64,000 nucleotides of DNA from Polaromonas sp. OV174 (GTDB lineage: Bacteria > Pseudomonadota > Gammaproteobacteria > Burkholderiales > Burkholderiaceae_C): positions 97,735 through 161,734 of the forward strand of contig NZ_FOKZ01000010.1 of assembly GCF_900112285.1 (NCBI RefSeq). The letters are read 5' to 3'. Below the pieces are notes generated by a model that worked only from the letters and a program-made list of their open reading frames with translations, had not been told where the DNA came from and did no database searches. A program made the position numbers and the translations under genes. Numbering within the stretch: position 1 is the stretch's first letter; each line of letters opens with the position of its first letter. This document shows positions 34,727 to 43,245 of the stretch, in pieces.

Positions 34727-37066
34727 ATGGCTATTACTGCACAAGAACGCACCAACATCACCAAATTGGTGGTTGCAATGTTCAACGCCGCTCCTGGCGC
34801 AACCTACCTGGCCGAACTGACCGTGGCTTATGAAGCCAACGGCCGCAGCCTGTCGAACCTGGCCAAAGACCTGGCCACCAACGCTTCTTACAAGGCGCTG
34901 AACCCCGTGTTCCAGACCGCCGCCGAGTTTGCCGCCGCTTTCCTGACCCCCCTGGGCCTGCAAAACAACACCGAAGCCAAAGATTTCATCACCGCCAAGT
35001 TCAACGCTGGCGTGAGCAAGGGCCAGATCGCCCTTGACGCCGCAACGGCCATCGATGGTTACACCGGCGGCGATGCCGCAATCGTGGCCGCCAAGGCCAT
35101 CCTGGTCAACAAAACCGCCGTCGCCGAGTACTACTCCGAGATCAAGTTGGTTGCCCAGACCAACATCGGCTCGCTGCAGCAAGTCATCGCTACTGTGACG
35201 GCGGATGCTGCCTCTGTCGCAGCTGCCAACACGGCCATCGACAATGGCGCTGGCGCTGCTGCTGGCAACACCTTCACGCTCACTTCTAGTGTGGACAGCA
35301 TCGTTGGTACTTCCGGCAACGACACCATCATTGCTGGTACGCAAGCTGGCCTGGCTACCCTGACTGCTGGCGACCAAATCAACGGTGGTTCTGGTACCGA
35401 TACCCTGAGCATCTTTGGCAACGGAAACGCCTCGGCATTCACTAGCGCAACGGTCTCCAGCGTTGAAGTGGTCACTGCTCAGTTCGACGCAACCGGTGGT
35501 GCACTGAACGTTTCAGGCAACGCTGGCGTGACGCAAGTCAACATTGGCAACTCTGTCCTGACCAACGCTGCCGGTTCCGGCTCTGCTACCGTGACCCTGA
35601 CGAAGGCTCAAGCAGCTGGCATCAACGGCACCATCCTGAACGACACGACCACCAGTCTTGCTGGTAACAACGCTGTCGTGACCTTCGCTTTCAGCGATGT
35701 GACCGGTGGTGCTGACACGGCAACCCTGAACGTCAACAACGCCAAGTTCGCCAAGAACGCACTTAACGTTCTGGGCGCAGGTAGTGGCGTGACGATCGCT
35801 GGCGTTGAAACCCTGAACATTGCTGCCACCGGCACCAATGCCCTGGGCAACTTGTTGGCAGCCGATACGACCAAGCTGGTTATTACTGGCGCTGGTTCGT
35901 TGAGCGCCACGCTGACTGGCACTTTGGCCAAGACCATCGACGGTTCTGCTGCCACTGGCAACCTGACCATCGACAACAAGGCTGCTGCCATTGCTATCCA
36001 AAGCATCAAGACCGGCTCTGGCAACGACGTTTACACCACGAAGTGGGCTGACCTGACGGCTGACGACTCTATCGACCTGGGCACGGGTACTGACTCCCTG
36101 CGCTTCAGCGATGACGCAACGTTCACCACCGCTGCTCAAAAGGCTCAGCTGACCAAGGTTGTTGGCGTTGAACAGCTGGGCACCGTTGGTGCTGTGCTGA
36201 CCGTCGATGGTGACTTCGTGTCCCAAACCAGCTACTACACCGACGGTGCTGCTGGCCAGATGGTCTTGACCAACACCGCTAACAACGCTGATGTGAACTT
36301 CGGCAAGGGTGCTGAGTTGGCTAGCAGCGTTGCCATGAAGCTCGGCGCCAACACGCTGAACGTCAATCTGGCAGGCTCCGCTACGGGTGCTGCTGACCTG
36401 GGCCTTGGTCTGACTGTGACTGGCTCTGCTACTGTCAATGTCAAGTCCACCGGTACTGACGGTCAGCCTAACAACGTGCTGGCTCTTACCGCCGCTGACA
36501 ACCAATCCGTGGTTGTGACTGGTTCGCAGAACCTGACCCTGACCACGTTTGCTGCTTCCAACATCACCGGCTTCAAGATTGACGGCTCTGCCTTCACCGG
36601 CAAGCTGGCGGTGACTGGTACGGCCGCATCCGACATCATCGTCGGCGGTTCTGGCAACGACATCATCAGCGGTGGTGCTGGTGCTGCTATTAGCGATACC
36701 CTGACCGGTGGCGCTGGCAATGACAAGTTCATCATCATCGCTGGTGCAACTGCTACTGCGGCCGACGTCATCACTGACTTCGTTACTGCGGCCGATACGA
36801 TTGCCTTTGCCGCGACAGTTGGAACTGCTCTTACCTTCACAAAGGGTACTGCCGCGGTTGCTGACTTCGCTGCTGCTCTCCTTGCTGCGAATACTGCACT
36901 CGCAGTTTCCGCTGTTGCAGGCAGTACTGAATACGTAGCCCAACAAGTTGGTAGCGATACGTACGTGTTCTACGCTGCTGCAGCGGGCTCCGTTGCGACA
37001 CAAGCTGTGAAACTGGTCGGTGTTGATCTCGCTCACATCGCAGCTGCTGACATCGTTGCTATCTAA
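34727..37066 (+). CDS. S-layer / RTX surface protein with DUF4214-like N-terminus
   Basis: A 779-residue, Ala/Thr/Asn/Gly-rich, nearly Cys-free protein. Start ATG 34727 has a ribosome site (GGAGAAAC). The N-terminal ~190 residues (TNITKLVVAMFNAAPGATYL, YEANGRSLSNLAKDL, GLQNNTEAKDFITAKFNAG) are the helical DUF4214/S-layer anchoring type. A long beta-rich middle follows, then RTX calcium repeats near residues 631-680 (GGSGNDIISGGAG, LTGGAGNDKF) and a C-terminal secretion region ending KLVGVDLAHIAAADIVAI. There is no N-terminal signal peptide, as expected for a type I substrate. The T1SS at 11834-18764 is the probable exporter. A second, 5'-truncated relative is at 45634. Confidence 0.88.
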   Translation: MAITAQERTNITKLVVAMFNAAPGATYLAELTVAYEANGRSLSNLAKDLATNASYKALNPVFQTAAEFAAAFLTPLGLQNNTEAKDFITAKFNAGVSKGQIALDAATAIDGYTGGDAAIVAAKAILVNKTAVAEYYSEIKLVAQTNIGSLQQVIATVTADAASVAAANTAIDNGAGAAAGNTFTLTSSVDSIVGTSGNDTIIAGTQAGLATLTAGDQINGGSGTDTLSIFGNGNASAFTSATVSSVEVVTAQFDATGGALNVSGNAGVTQVNIGNSVLTNAAGSGSATVTLTKAQAAGINGTILNDTTTSLAGNNAVVTFAFSDVTGGADTATLNVNNAKFAKNALNVLGAGSGVTIAGVETLNIAATGTNALGNLLAADTTKLVITGAGSLSATLTGTLAKTIDGSAATGNLTIDNKAAAIAIQSIKTGSGNDVYTTKWADLTADDSIDLGTGTDSLRFSDDATFTTAAQKAQLTKVVGVEQLGTVGAVLTVDGDFVSQTSYYTDGAAGQMVLTNTANNADVNFGKGAELASSVAMKLGANTLNVNLAGSATGAADLGLGLTVTGSATVNVKSTGTDGQPNNVLALTAADNQSVVVTGSQNLTLTTFAASNITGFKIDGSAFTGKLAVTGTAASDIIVGGSGNDIISGGAGAAISDTLTGGAGNDKFIIIAGATATAADVITDFVTAADTIAFAATVGTALTFTKGTAAVADFAAALLAANTALAVSAVAGSTEYVAQQVGSDTYVFYAAAAGSVATQAVKLVGVDLAHIAAADIVAI

Positions 37067-37080
37067 TCTCCCCCGGAGAT

Positions 37081-37153
37081 AAACCCTTCCGTCAAACGAA
37101 GGGTTTAGGTGAAAGCCTCAAGACCCTCGACGCTTCGGCGTCGGGGGTTTTTT
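37081..37153 (+). terminator. Two hairpins ending the S-layer transcript
   Basis: AAACCCTTC/GAAGGGTTT (37081-37089 with 37098-37106), then a strong terminator with stem around a TTCG tetraloop (CCCTCGACGC ... GCGTCGGGGG, 37124-37147) and six T. The second hairpin recurs after the S-layer relative (47768) and before the second tRNA-Thr (59760). Confidence 0.85.
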
Positions 37154-37201
37154 CTGAGGGCATTCCAAAGAGTGCCTTCAGAGAAAACGACAAGCAAAAT
37201 C

Positions 37202-37276
<75 letters not shown>

Positions 37277-37364
37277 CCATTCCAAAGCCGGAATTCAGCT
37301 GTGCATCGTCAGGGTGGAAATATCACCCCATGACCCCACTGCATGTCATCCATGCCAGATAGCC

Positions 37365-37574
37365 ATGAACCTGCCCGACACCATCACCTTCCACGCTGGC
37401 TCAGCCACGGTGGCTGAAGCCCGAGACCTTGACCCGTTGGGGTTCACGCTGGATGGCGCGCACCCCGCTGCCCAGAATGTGCTTGCCCAGACGCCAGAGT
37501 ACGACCTTGTGGTGAACGTGGTGGGTCTGCCGGATGCAGGGAGTGGGTCTGGCTGGGTACTGCTGCTGGGGTGA
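37365..37574 (+). CDS. Small orphan protein of the tRNA-Thr cassette, copy 1
   Basis: A 69-residue protein (MNLPDTITFHAGSATVAEA ... VVGLPDAGSGSGWVLLLG). A close relative of 70 residues follows the other tRNA-Thr at 59991, and the bases before both starts are also alike (TGACCCC, CCATGCCA, TAGCCATGAACCTG). Codon-level divergence with a preserved frame suggests the protein is or was real. A similar C-terminal motif (VVGVPDA ... VLLVG) ends the fragment at 53653. No signal peptide or membrane segment; function unknown. Confidence 0.6.
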   Translation: MNLPDTITFHAGSATVAEARDLDPLGFTLDGAHPAAQNVLAQTPEYDLVVNVVGLPDAGSGSGWVLLLG

Positions 37575-37649
37575 TGACTTACCCGTGAAGGTGCTGGCGT
37601 TACTTCCCGTTGGATCGGCTGACCCACACCCCCACAGCCCCATTCCTCG

Positions 37650-37682
37650 CCTCAATAGGTTCTGCCTGTTGGGGCTTTTTTT
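37650..37682 (+). terminator. Terminator-like hairpin
   Basis: CCTCAATAGG pairs with CCTGTTGGGG (10 bp, one G-T pair or two) around TTCTG, followed by seven T. First of five such hairpins that precede the small genes up to 39769. Confidence 0.75.
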
Positions 37683-37782
37683 CGTCTGTACTTACCCAAA
37701 CCAAGGAGAAATGCCTATGCCGATATGTCATGACACAACGTGACAGAACACCCATTCACGACATCAAACCGTGACCCCTGCC

Positions 37783-37819
37783 AGCGCCCTCGGAGCAATC
37801 CTTGTGGCGCTTTTTCTTT
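37783..37819 (+). terminator. Terminator-like hairpin, repeated sequence A
   Basis: AGCGCC/GGCGCT stem around CTCGGAGCAATCCTTGT, then a T run. Nearly identical to the hairpin at 38192. The small membrane-protein gene starts 35 bp later. Confidence 0.7.
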
Positions 37820-37853
37820 GTCTCTTCATTTCCACCAACCCAAAGGAGCCCAC

Positions 37854-38117
37854 ATGGCCAAACACAATCTAGTACGCAACGCCGCCAAATTCACCGGACT
37901 GCACACAGAAAAAGCCGTAGTCGGTCTAGCTCGATGGGCAACGACTGACCACATGGGTACCGGGAAGATGCTCCAAGGCCTGCCTTCGGGGCTAGGGTTC
38001 GTTTCAACGCTGGGCTTCATCCTCGTGCACTTTCTGGCCTCGTTGGTCGGGATAGCTTTAGGGTGTGTGTGGCTTTTTCTGGTGTTCGCCTATGCGATAC
38101 CGTTCCTGTTTTTCTGA
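37854..38117 (+). CDS. Small membrane protein of the accessory region
   Basis: An 87-residue protein from the ATG at 37854, which has a clear ribosome site (AAAGGAGCCCAC). The first half is polar/basic (AKHNLVRNAAKFTGLHTEKAVVGLARW); residues ~45-87 form two hydrophobic helices (LGFVSTLGFILVHFLASLVGIALGCV in parts, then LFLVFAYAIPFLFF). No family recognised. It sits between repeated hairpins and other orphan genes, so it is probably mobile-element cargo. Confidence 0.7.
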   Translation: MAKHNLVRNAAKFTGLHTEKAVVGLARWATTDHMGTGKMLQGLPSGLGFVSTLGFILVHFLASLVGIALGCVWLFLVFAYAIPFLFF

Positions 38118-38191
38118 CACTTTAGCCTGACAAACCAGCCAACCATTCACCCAATACCCAACTCTCCAACTCCCATTCACAACCATCCGCC

Positions 38192-38227
38192 AAGCGCCCT
38201 CGGAGCAATCCCTGTGGCGCTTTTTTT
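38192..38227 (+). terminator. Terminator-like hairpin, repeated sequence A
   Basis: AAGCGCC/GGCGCTT stem, loop CTCGGAGCAATCCCTGT, then TTTTTTT and CGTCTG. Second copy of the 37783 element; the next gene starts 23 bp later. Confidence 0.75.
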
Positions 38228-38249
38228 CGTCTGACAACTGGATATCTCC

Positions 38250-38663
38250 ATGCAAATCATTCGTGACCCCATAGTGGCCGCCACCATCGAAGACGTGGAA
38301 CTACGTACCTGTATTGAGAAGACCATCGGTGAGCTCAACGAGGATGGTCCCTACGACCCCGACGTGTTGGGCTACTTTCTCATCGTCGAACCCGGCGACA
38401 CCCTGGAAGCCATCAGCACACAACTTGGCTTTCCCATTCTGTGCAACCGCTGGACGGGTATTGCCTTCGGCCATGCTGGATTTACCCCCTCATGGGAGGT
38501 GGTGCAAGCACATGCCCACTGGTACGAAATGGTGTTTGTCATTAGCGACGACGGCTTTGGGGTCGTGGTCTTTATTCCGAAGACTGAAGGCATCAATCCC
38601 GAGCTGCTGGCGATGTGTGCCAGATATGCCAGCCCTGCAGCCCAGGAGGCACCAGAGCCTTGA
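38250..38663 (+). CDS. Orphan protein, accessory region
   Basis: A 137-residue acidic protein (MQIIRDPIVAATIEDVELR ...). A segment EPGDTLEAISTQLGFPIL looks superficially like a LysM opening, but the context (no signal peptide, cytoplasmic composition) argues against LysM function. The second half VVQAHAHWYEMVFVISDDGFGVVVFIP resembles accessory proteins I have seen in integrative elements, but I cannot name the family. Confidence 0.65.
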   Translation: MQIIRDPIVAATIEDVELRTCIEKTIGELNEDGPYDPDVLGYFLIVEPGDTLEAISTQLGFPILCNRWTGIAFGHAGFTPSWEVVQAHAHWYEMVFVISDDGFGVVVFIPKTEGINPELLAMCARYASPAAQEAPEP

Positions 38664-38717
38664 AGCATGTCTCGATATTGATACCGATCCAGCTCCTTCA
38701 TCACCTTCATCAACCCC

Positions 38718-38760
38718 GCCACCTCGGCCAGTCTTTATCGCTGGTTCAGGTGGCTTTTTT
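38718..38760 (+). terminator. Terminator-like hairpin
   Basis: GCCACCT (38718-38724) pairs with AGGTGGC (38748-38754); inner CCAG/CTGG adds to the stem; six T follow. It shares the CTCGG loop start with the 37783 and 38192 hairpins. Confidence 0.7.
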
Positions 38761-38877
38761 ATGGCTGGCTGCAAACGACTTGAATCCCATAGCGCAATTT
38801 CAACCATCTTATTTGATAAGCCAACCAAGCCTGTCAATTCCATTTTCATTCACCACCACCACCCAAAGGACTACACC

Positions 38878-39495
38878 ATGAACGAAGAAGCCAACAAAGA
38901 CATTTCCGAAGAAGTTAGCCCAGTGCCAGCCCTGCGCATTTTGAAGATCGAAGACTGTGCCTCCCTGTCGGGCCGGTCCCACCTGACCTACCACCTTGGC
39001 TGCAACGAGGCAGGAGAAACCCATATCCGTCTGTATGGCAACACGGGCAAGGGCTTTTACAGCAAGGACTGGATTGCCATGCGCTTGATTGATGCGCTGC
39101 TGCACAAAGGCTCCGAGGACAAGCCCATTACCTCTGGCTCCATGCAGGCGCTGTTTGAAGGCAAGTCGGTCAACACGGCTGGTTTCATTCTGGCGGTGCT
39201 CAAGCATGAGGGCCTGATCCAGACCACCCCGGGCAGCCTGCGCCACTATGAACGGCTCGACCCGATGGCCTGGCAGGCAGATATCCAGGCGCTGGTCGAT
39301 TCCGGGGTGTCCTTGTCAGAACTGCAATTGCCAGCAGCACCAGTGGTGGCCAAGAAGGGCAGCAAGCAGACAGGCCCGAAGGCGAAGGCCGATATGAAAG
39401 CCATAGCCAAGGCCGGTGCAGCACAAGGCACCCAGTCAGGGGCGAGCACACCAGCGGGTCCTGAATCGACGATGCCTGACGCTATGGATTCTTGA
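38878..39495 (+). CDS. Orphan protein with Lys/Ala-rich tail, accessory region
   Basis: A 205-residue protein from ATG 38878 with ribosome site AAAGGA. Residues ~18-145 look globular (LTYHLGCNEAGETHIRLYGNTGKGFYSKDWIAM; VNTAGFILAVLKHEGLIQ suggests a winged-helix-like piece). Residues ~150-205 are a low-complexity Lys/Ala/Gly tail (KKGSKQTGPKAKADMKAIAKAG), often seen in DNA-binding proteins. Function unknown. Its stop overlaps the next small gene (TGATG). Confidence 0.65.
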   Translation: MNEEANKDISEEVSPVPALRILKIEDCASLSGRSHLTYHLGCNEAGETHIRLYGNTGKGFYSKDWIAMRLIDALLHKGSEDKPITSGSMQALFEGKSVNTAGFILAVLKHEGLIQTTPGSLRHYERLDPMAWQADIQALVDSGVSLSELQLPAAPVVAKKGSKQTGPKAKADMKAIAKAGAAQGTQSGASTPAGPESTMPDAMDS

Positions 39496-39668
39496 TGCTG
39501 GATTTAACCGTCGTCCTGATGGTCGTTGCCGCACTGGGCCTGATGTTCTCTTCGACACGCCAGTTGGGGATTTTGAGCATGGCCGTGCTGTGCTTCTTGT
39601 ATCCCGTTCCGGTCATTGCGGTGCTCCTGATTGCAGGCGGAATTGTCATCTTCAACCGATACCGATAG
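39495..39668 (+). CDS. 57-residue membrane protein
   Basis: Starts at the ATG in TGATG, overlapping the previous stop, and runs 58 codons to TAG. The product is two hydrophobic helices (MLDLTVVLMVVAALGLMF and VPVIAVLLIAGGIVIFNRYR). Tight coupling to the upstream gene supports it being real. No family recognised. Confidence 0.55.
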   Translation: MLDLTVVLMVVAALGLMFSSTRQLGILSMAVLCFLYPVPVIAVLLIAGGIVIFNRYR

Positions 39669-39713
39669 AAAGGAAATCAACACATTTCTGGCTCTTTGTG
39701 CCAGTAAGTCTCT

Positions 39714-39746
39714 ATGGGCGGTGCTTCGGTGCTGCCCATTTTTTTT
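39714..39746 (+). terminator. Terminator-like hairpin before the antirestriction gene
   Basis: ATGGGC (39714-39719) pairs with GCCCAT (39734-39739) and eight T follow. The ArdB gene starts 23 bp later. Confidence 0.75.
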
Positions 39747-39768
39747 GCATTATTTTTGGAGCGAAATT

Positions 39769-40182
39769 GTGACCAACACCATCATTCACCGTCAATTGCT
39801 CACAGAGGCGCGGCGGGTCAAGCAGACCTCCACCTTGTTTGGCATTCACTTTCCGATGCAGCTGGAGCCCACGGCCTATGCCATGGCGGGTAGGTTGTCA
39901 CCGGACTACAGCGGTGGCGACTGGGCGTTCTGTGCCTTGGAAAACGGCGGCTTCTACATCGCACCCCGATCAAACGCCAGCTTCAAAGTCTATGCCGACA
40001 ATGGCTTTTCGGGGGCGCTGTCGGGGGATGCCTTGGGAATCACGGCTTGCCTCTATGCCTACAGCCAGTTGTCGTTTGGGGATGGCGAGTTTGCAGATAT
40101 GTGTGCCCAGCAGTACCACTGGCTTCGGGACTACATGTTGGTGCACGCGGAGGCAAGGGCCATTGTGGCGGCCATCGACTAA
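39769..40182 (+). CDS. ArdB/KlcA-type antirestriction protein
   Basis: A 137-residue protein from GTG 39769, with GGAG nine bases upstream. It matches the ArdB/KlcA family: PMQLEPTAYAMAGRLSPDYSGGDWAF, LENGGFYIAP and GFSGALSGDALGITACLYAY are family landmarks. These proteins protect incoming mobile DNA against type I restriction. Normal length. Its presence beside repeat hairpins, a RepA-like ATPase and an integrase marks the region as mobile. Confidence 0.85.
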   Translation: MTNTIIHRQLLTEARRVKQTSTLFGIHFPMQLEPTAYAMAGRLSPDYSGGDWAFCALENGGFYIAPRSNASFKVYADNGFSGALSGDALGITACLYAYSQLSFGDGEFADMCAQQYHWLRDYMLVHAEARAIVAAID

Positions 40183-41160
40183 CGGAGAGGTGGGGGGAGG
40201 GGGTGGCAAGAACTGAAATTCTGAATTCCTGGCACTTTGAGGGACCAGCCGCCTCCTGCAGCTTTTCAGGTCTCCAGGGTTTCACATTGCTCAGCTGAGG
40301 CCAATGGGGGCAAGTCGGACAAAGCTCTGGAATCCTGAATTTCTGACTTCCTGGAAACCTGAAGAGGTCGCTGGCCCTCCCGCGCTGCCAACGGTTCACT
40401 TCTTCAGCCTTCGCTACACCCCTCGAACCACTGGTCCATCAAAGCAAGCCCTCCACGGGGAGGTGTCGCTGGTCTTGAGATAGAAAACACCTATTTTGGA
40501 GGCCCTACCTGGTTAGTGACCACACCAGCTTCATCCATCGGTTCCATCGCGCCAAAAATATCAGCTTGGCGTGGTCATCCTTTCCGTTTTCACCGCTTTA
40601 TCTGAGGTTTACGTCTCAAGTAAACAACACAAAGAAAATAAGTTCAAGACAGATCCAAAAAGGGTCCCTTGTACTGCCGTTCTGACTTCGTTTACTGTAT
40701 TTGAACGGCATAAATTAGTCTCAAAACAAGATGCACTGTTTTAAGTGCTGTAAATCAGTATTTATAAATAGTGTATGAATAGTACTTTACTTCATGAAAA
40801 ATATAAGTACTTCGTAAAGGTTGTCTAAAAGCAGTAAATTTTTTTGATTGAATAATACCTGTTAAATAAATGAAGAAATTAATAGACTGTTTAAAGTGGC
40901 TTGCTTTGGTTATTTTTAGATTCAGTATTTGAGAATACAAGGTCATTTTCATTTGATTGAAACTCCTGTCCCTTGAGTATTAACTTTGCAACGCCTAGAC
41001 TTCATTTCTGTGAGGTTTGAAGCAGCTCGATAAAGTGAGTAATGTGTCGAATACCACCTAATGAAATAGGTGGGTTTATGACTCTGATGCTTATATTAAG
41101 CGGGTTGCGAGAAGCTCACAAAAGAGGTTGATTGTTAACTTGTAAATAGGGCGAAGTGGT
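40183..41160. other. Gene-free stretch, strongly AT-rich from about 40600
   Basis: 978 bp without a credible gene. The left part (40205-40370) has two related motifs, TTCTGAATTCCTGG (40218 region) and TTTCTGACTTCCTGG (40340 region). From ~40600 to ~41150 the base composition falls to roughly 30-35 percent GC, far below the neighbours, with A/T runs and an inverted CTTTAC/GTAAAG pair. It ends at the RepA-like gene, so a replication origin or regulatory region is possible. Confidence 0.6.
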
Positions 41161-42372
41161 ATGCAAAAAACTATAAATTTGGATGCAATTCATGTTGCAT
41201 CTTTGAGTATTGATCTGGGGCGTGATGGGGGGGGTGATGCGCAGGCCATCATGTTCAACGGTGATGAAGAATTTGAGCCATGCGATACCGAGGTGATTTA
41301 CCCGAGGTTCAATGTGCCCGATAAGGTGCCGCTTGGCCATCAGCCGCTGGCCAGATATTCCTTGAAAGGCCATTTACAACACCTCGAAAAACAGATGGTC
41401 GAGCAAATCTTGATTTTGGGCTCTCTCGTACTGTTGGGGCAGGCTACCGTGATTTATGCACTGGCCAACACGGGCAAGACCTTGATCGCCCTCTTCTTGA
41501 TTATTGAGGCTATTAAGACTAAGCGGATTGACCCGTCCAAGCTGTACTACATCAACATGGATGACAACAGCAGTGGGCTGGTGGAAAAGGTGAGGCTGGC
41601 AGAGGAATACGGGTTTCACATGGTTGCAGACGGCCATCAGGGTTTTGAAGCCAAGGAATTCAGGTTGGCCATGGAGAAGATGATCGCAACGGACACCGCC
41701 CGAGGGGTGATCGTGGTGCTAGATACCCTCAAGAAGTTTGTGGATACGATGCACAAGGGCAAGAGTTCGCATTTTGCTAAGGACATCCGGCAGTTTGTGT
41801 TCAAGGGCGGCACGGTCATTGCGCTGTCCCACGCCAACAAGCATCCTGGCTCAGACGGCAGGACGGTGTATTCCGGAACGACAGATATTGTGGATGATTT
41901 TGACTCTGCGTTTACCTTGGCCACGGTCTCCAAGCAACTCGACACCCACCAAAAGGTTGTCGAGTTCACCAATATCAAACGCCGTGGCAATGTGGCTTTG
42001 AATGCGGCTTACAGCTATGCGTTGGAGCATGACGTGTCATACAACGAGTTGCTGCTATCGGTCCGCGAGGTGGATCCAGAGCAATTGGTGCCCATCAAGC
42101 ATGCCGCTGAAGTGCAATCCGATGCTACGGTTATTGCCGCCGTTGAAGCCTGCATTTCAGACGGTATCAACTCCAAGATGAAATTGGTTGATGCTGCGGC
42201 CAAGAAGGTCTCGGTCAGCCAGCGCATTGTTCTCAAGGTTATCGAAAGGTACACCGGAGAAGACATCTGCTTCCACCGTTGGAAGTTTGCAGTGCATGAC
42301 CGTGGGGCCAAGGTGTTTCGACTCCTTAATCAAGCGCCTCAATCTCCCGATCTGGTGCCGCCCAAGAACTAA
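41161..42372 (+). CDS. RepA-like RecA-fold ATPase of the mobile element
   Basis: A 403-residue ATPase. Walker A is YALANTGKTLI (near residue 100, in the variant GxxxxGKT form with Ala at the first position), Walker B is GVIVVLDTLKKF (near 180), and VIALSHANKH follows as in RepA/DnaB-type hexameric helicases (AAA_25). The C-terminal ~90 residues look like a winged helix (INSKMKLVDAAAKKVSVSQRIVLKVIERY). Such proteins occur on plasmids, phages and integrated elements. The AT-rich stretch just upstream could be its origin (inference). GC content is lower than in the chromosomal genes. Confidence 0.7.
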   Translation: MQKTINLDAIHVASLSIDLGRDGGGDAQAIMFNGDEEFEPCDTEVIYPRFNVPDKVPLGHQPLARYSLKGHLQHLEKQMVEQILILGSLVLLGQATVIYALANTGKTLIALFLIIEAIKTKRIDPSKLYYINMDDNSSGLVEKVRLAEEYGFHMVADGHQGFEAKEFRLAMEKMIATDTARGVIVVLDTLKKFVDTMHKGKSSHFAKDIRQFVFKGGTVIALSHANKHPGSDGRTVYSGTTDIVDDFDSAFTLATVSKQLDTHQKVVEFTNIKRRGNVALNAAYSYALEHDVSYNELLLSVREVDPEQLVPIKHAAEVQSDATVIAAVEACISDGINSKMKLVDAAAKKVSVSQRIVLKVIERYTGEDICFHRWKFAVHDRGAKVFRLLNQAPQSPDLVPPKN

Positions 42373-42767
42373 TGCTCGTCGGCCCTCTGCGGGGCAGCGT
42401 TTCAGGATTTCAGAAATTTCAGAATTTCACTCTTTGCAGGGTTTGTCCAAACGGTTGCCGCGCCTAACGCCGACGAATATTGATTGGCAGCACATGCAGC
42501 GACAGCAGGTTTCACGGGGTGGCCCAACCTGCAACCCTTTCCTCTGATTTCGCCAAAAACCATGTCTTCTATGGATTTTGGCAAAAGGGGGGTGGATGGG
42601 GCGGCAGAAATTTGAAATTGCGTTTGATGCGATACGGACCTTTGGCTGTTTGCCATCCGATTGAAACGACGAAGTTCGAATACTGCAGCCCCTGCTCACC
42701 CCAAATCCAAGCGGCATACGCACCGGTGGTGCACGGTTCGAAATCTTAAATAATTGAAAGCAAAAAC
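42373..42767. other. Gene-free stretch
   Basis: 395 bp with no credible gene. Near 42402-42428 it carries, inverted, the same motif as near 40210 (on the reverse strand TGAAATTCTGAAATTTCTGA). A conserved piece CCAAAAACCATGTC/GGATTTTGGC near 42552 could form a weak hairpin. Confidence 0.5.
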
Positions 42768-43130
42768 ATGACAACTATTACTAATCTCTTCCCCTCGACA
42801 AAGTGTAACGCTGGCTACATCGAAATGATGGCTGAAACAGCTGCTGCTGACGGATACAAGAAAATTGTGCCTGAAAAATTCGGCTATGTGCTTGTGAATA
42901 AACGCTTGGTTCCCTACACCTTTCTGGAGCGCATGAAAAACGACATAGACGGGATTGGCTTCGAATATGGCTCGGTGCTCAGTGAGGCCGTGATCTTTAG
43001 TGATCAGTTTTTGTGTTCACTTTGTCCAGATGAGCGCGAGGTACTGATGCCTTGCCTATTGATTCTGATTGAGCGTGGGGATATTGATTTAAATGTTCTT
43101 GAATTAACTGATGAAGAAAAGGCGGCATAA
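42768..43130 (+). CDS. Orphan protein, accessory region
   Basis: A 120-residue acidic protein (MTTITNLFPSTKCNAGYIEMM ... LELTDEEKAA). It has no signal peptide or membrane segment. The pair CSLCPDE near residue 86 is not followed by a second Cys pair, so no zinc ribbon is evident. Composition is normal for a folded protein. I do not recognise a family; position between the ATPase and the integrase suggests mobile-element cargo. Confidence 0.6.
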   Translation: MTTITNLFPSTKCNAGYIEMMAETAAADGYKKIVPEKFGYVLVNKRLVPYTFLERMKNDIDGIGFEYGSVLSEAVIFSDQFLCSLCPDEREVLMPCLLILIERGDIDLNVLELTDEEKAA

Positions 43131-43245
43131 AACAGATGCATGACTGACACCCAGGGACCCCGGTGCGACTCCGCTTGACTTCAGCAGGGTTGAACTATGG
43201 ACATGGGTGTCGCAATCAGATCAATATCAAATTAAAGGAATTCTT

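Noticed and set aside
35513..37036. 507-residue reverse-strand open frame, and a similar one at 46324-47718
   Set aside because: Antisense to S-layer genes; Ser/Gly/Val-rich mirror of the Thr/Ala/Asn repeats with no domain.
38250..38663. LysM domain suggested by EPGDTLEAISTQLG
   Set aside because: No signal peptide, no further LysM motif, and the rest of the protein is not wall-associated.
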